A stretch of 6,190 bases of DNA from JBOGHU01 sp050742255 (GTDB lineage: Bacteria; Actinomycetota; Acidimicrobiia; Acidimicrobiales; CADCSY01). Within the stretch, counting starts at the first letter, position 1. Each line of letters begins with the position of its first letter. The position numbers and the translations under genes are program-made. This document shows positions 4,796-6,190 of the stretch, in pieces. Where the stretch lies: positions 1-6,190 of the forward strand of contig JBOGHU010000120.1 of the NCBI GenBank assembly GCA_050742255.1, in the 5' to 3' direction. The notes under the pieces were generated by a model that worked only from the letters and a program-made list of their open reading frames with translations, was not told where the DNA came from and searched no databases.

Positions 4796-6190
4796 CCCAG
4801 GCGCAACGGCTGGCCGGGCCGGCGCTCCCGGTGGAGGCCCTCGGGGCTCTTCACCACCTGGCCCCCGACCAGGACCCAGTCGATGCCGACCGAGGGCCGG
4901 GCCGGGTCGGCCACGGTGGCCCGGTCGACCACGGCGTCTGCGTCGAACACGCAGATGTCGGCGTCGGCACCCCGCTGCACCCGGCCCTTGCGCCGCAGGG
5001 CCGACGCCGCCCCCTCCAGCCTCTGGGCCGGGAGGAAGGTCATCCTGCCCAGGGCGTCCATCAGCGACAGCGTCCCCTGCTCGCGCACGTAGCGGCCCAG
5101 GACACGCGCGAACGTCCCCGCCCCCCGGGGGTGGTTGTTGGCCCCGGGCTCGAGGATCCCGTCGCTGGCCACGATCATCCACGGGCTCTGCAGGGCCGTC
5201 CGCACGTCGGCCTCTGGGATGCCGTCGGCCACGGCCAGGCGGTTCTCGGCCCGGTACCGCCGGAAGCTGGTGGGGGTGAGGCGCTTCCCTGAGCCGGCCA
5301 GGCTCAGGTCGCGGTAGCCGATGTCGAACCGCTCCTGCCAGCCCGGGTCGAACCGGGTCGACGCCAGGTAGGCGGCCCAGTACGGGTACGGGTAGCTGCA
5401 CGCGGTGACGTCGACGCCCTCTCCCCGGGCGGCGTCGAGGGTGGCCAGGGAGCGGGCCATGGTGTGGGTGCCACCGGTGCTGACGAGGTGGTCCACGTGG
5501 ACCGCCGCCCCGCTCTGGCGGGCGGTGGCGAGGACCTCGGCCAGCGTGTCGGCGTTGGTCCCCGGCGGGTAGGGGTCCGCGTACCGGCCGTGGAAGAACA
5601 CCGGCACCCCGGCACCGGCGGCCACCCGGGCCAGGGCGACGATCTCGGCGGCGTCGATGCCAGGCGTGTACTCGGGTTCGAGGTCGATGCCGATCCACCC
5701 TGCGGCCAGCGCCTCCTCGGCCTGGCCGGACAGGGCTCGCACCTGGGCGGCGGTGGCGGCCTGGCCCGGCTCGATCCCGAGCTGGGCCCGGGCCCACGGG
5801 TCGTCGAAGGCACCTCCGAAGTGCGCCGGCGAGCCCTCCTCCGAGAACCGGGCCAGCCAGGAGCGGGCGTTGGCGTTGATCCCGTGCATCCCCAGGTTGG
5901 TCGTCACCCCGTCGGCGATCTTGAACCAGATGCCGAAGGGGTTGGGGTCATAGGACAGGATGTCGATGAAGCCGGGGGCCACCACCCTGCCGTCGGCCTC
6001 GATCACCCTGCGCCCCTCGAGCGGTCCCCCGTTGATGGCCGTCACCGTGCCGCCGTCGATGCCCACGTCGGCGACCTGGTCGAACCCCGACGCCGGGTCC
6101 ATGACCCGCCCCCCTGCCACCACCAGGTCGAAGCGGTGGTCGGGACCGGGCTCGTCGGCGGCGCCGGCGAGGACCGGCACCGCCGACCCC
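4792..6190 (-). CDS. D-aminoacylase-type amidohydrolase lacking HxH, partial at 5' end
   Basis: Amidohydrolase of the N-acyl-D-amino-acid deacylase group, at least 462 residues, expected to hydrolyse amide bonds with a metal in a TIM-barrel site. Numbering from the GTG at 6178-6180: the N-terminal beta-sandwich strand is FDLVVAGGRVMDPASGFDQV (17-36), then VVAPGFID (66-73), GVTTNLGMHG (91-100), GIDLEPEYTPGID (164-176), PVFFHGRYAD (193-202), AVHVDHLVSTGG (227-238), IVASDG (336-341), HPRGAGTFARVLG (350-362) and the closing RKGRVQRGADADICVFDAD. Candidate metal or catalytic residues are His99, His197, His228/His231 and Asp340. The usual HxH after PGFID is replaced by ILSYDPN, and the metal-bridging Cys by His99. 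The frame has no stop up to the window edge, and the residues around the GTG (GSAVPVLAGAAD) look like the end of a signal peptide, so the true start probably lies outside and the enzyme may be exported. Confidence 0.85.
   Translation of the reverse strand, partial: GSAVPVLAGAADEPGPDHRFDLVVAGGRVMDPASGFDQVADVGIDGGTVTAINGGPLEGRRVIEADGRVVAPGFIDILSYDPNPFGIWFKIADGVTTNLGMHGINANARSWLARFSEEGSPAHFGGAFDDPWARAQLGIEPGQAATAAQVRALSGQAEEALAAGWIGIDLEPEYTPGIDAAEIVALARVAAGAGVPVFFHGRYADPYPPGTNADTLAEVLATARQSGAAVHVDHLVSTGGTHTMARSLATLDAARGEGVDVTACSYPYPYWAAYLASTRFDPGWQERFDIGYRDLSLAGSGKRLTPTSFRRYRAENRLAVADGIPEADVRTALQSPWMIVASDGILEPGANNHPRGAGTFARVLGRYVREQGTLSLMDALGRMTFLPAQRLEGAASALRRKGRVQRGADADICVFDADAVVDRATVADPARPSVGIDWVLVGGQVVKSPEGLHRERRPGQPLRLG

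Noticed and set aside
4800..4830. GGCCGGGCC-type self-complementary tract after the kinase stop
   Set aside because: Lies within the amidohydrolase C-terminal codons, is short and has no T-tract, so it is not supported as a terminator.
2407..5292. A 961-codon open frame on the + strand spanning four genes
   Set aside because: Composition is dominated by Gly, Arg, Pro and Ala with no recognisable motif. It is antisense to the DUF6390 and amidohydrolase genes and an alternate frame of the kinase, an effect of high GC removing stop codons.
4238..5797. A 519-codon open frame on the - strand
   Set aside because: Out of frame with the amidohydrolase and antisense to the kinase; Gly/Arg/Pro-rich without domain motifs, while both overlapped genes have clear family motifs.
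3446..6190. Kinase plus amidohydrolase as one catabolic operon
   Set aside because: They are convergent, not co-directional, and no shared substrate can be read from either protein.

Overview
The window is very GC-rich. Hand counts of a few 60-base lines give about 65-70% in the left part and about 70-85% in the right part. Protein sequences and GTG starts look like a high-GC Actinobacteriota member. Nothing pins down a lower rank, although an uncultured, Acidimicrobiia-like lineage would not surprise me. I see no tRNA, rRNA, CRISPR, insertion sequence, integrase or phage gene.

Layout, left to right: (1) a short leader, 1-112. (2) A + strand gene (113-1609) for a 498-residue protein with the metal-ligand pattern of zinc-dependent phospholipase C / S1-P1 nuclease proteins. 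(3) On the - strand (1606 to about 2406), the back two thirds of an FAD/NAD(P)H ferredoxin-reductase-type flavoprotein, without its N-terminal FAD-binding part. (4) On the + strand (about 2408-2650), only the cysteine-rich C-terminal end of an ArsR/SufR-like regulator. (5) A - strand gene (2668-3411) that I assign to the DUF6390 family; its C-terminal part resembles the hydrogenase chaperone HypC. (6) A + strand FGGY carbohydrate kinase (3446-4795). (7) A - strand D-aminoacylase-type amidohydrolase (4792 to the right edge, probably continuing past it).

The most notable point is the head-to-head meeting of two broken genes at about 2400-2412. Recognisable reductase sequence stops and recognisable regulator sequence starts within about ten bases, beside a 12-base perfect palindrome. 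A simple reading is that one deletion removed the 5' halves and shared promoter region of a divergent gene pair. An assembly chimera is the main alternative and cannot be excluded from sequence alone.

Every neighbouring gene pair lies on opposite strands, so no operon is visible. Two convergent pairs end on a shared CTAG in which the TAG stop codons of both strands overlap. The genes do not form one obvious pathway. I see no convincing new multi-gene system here. The interest lies in the double-truncation scar, the HypC-like domain, an amidohydrolase lacking the usual HxH metal motif, and an apparently non-secreted PLC/P1-like protein.
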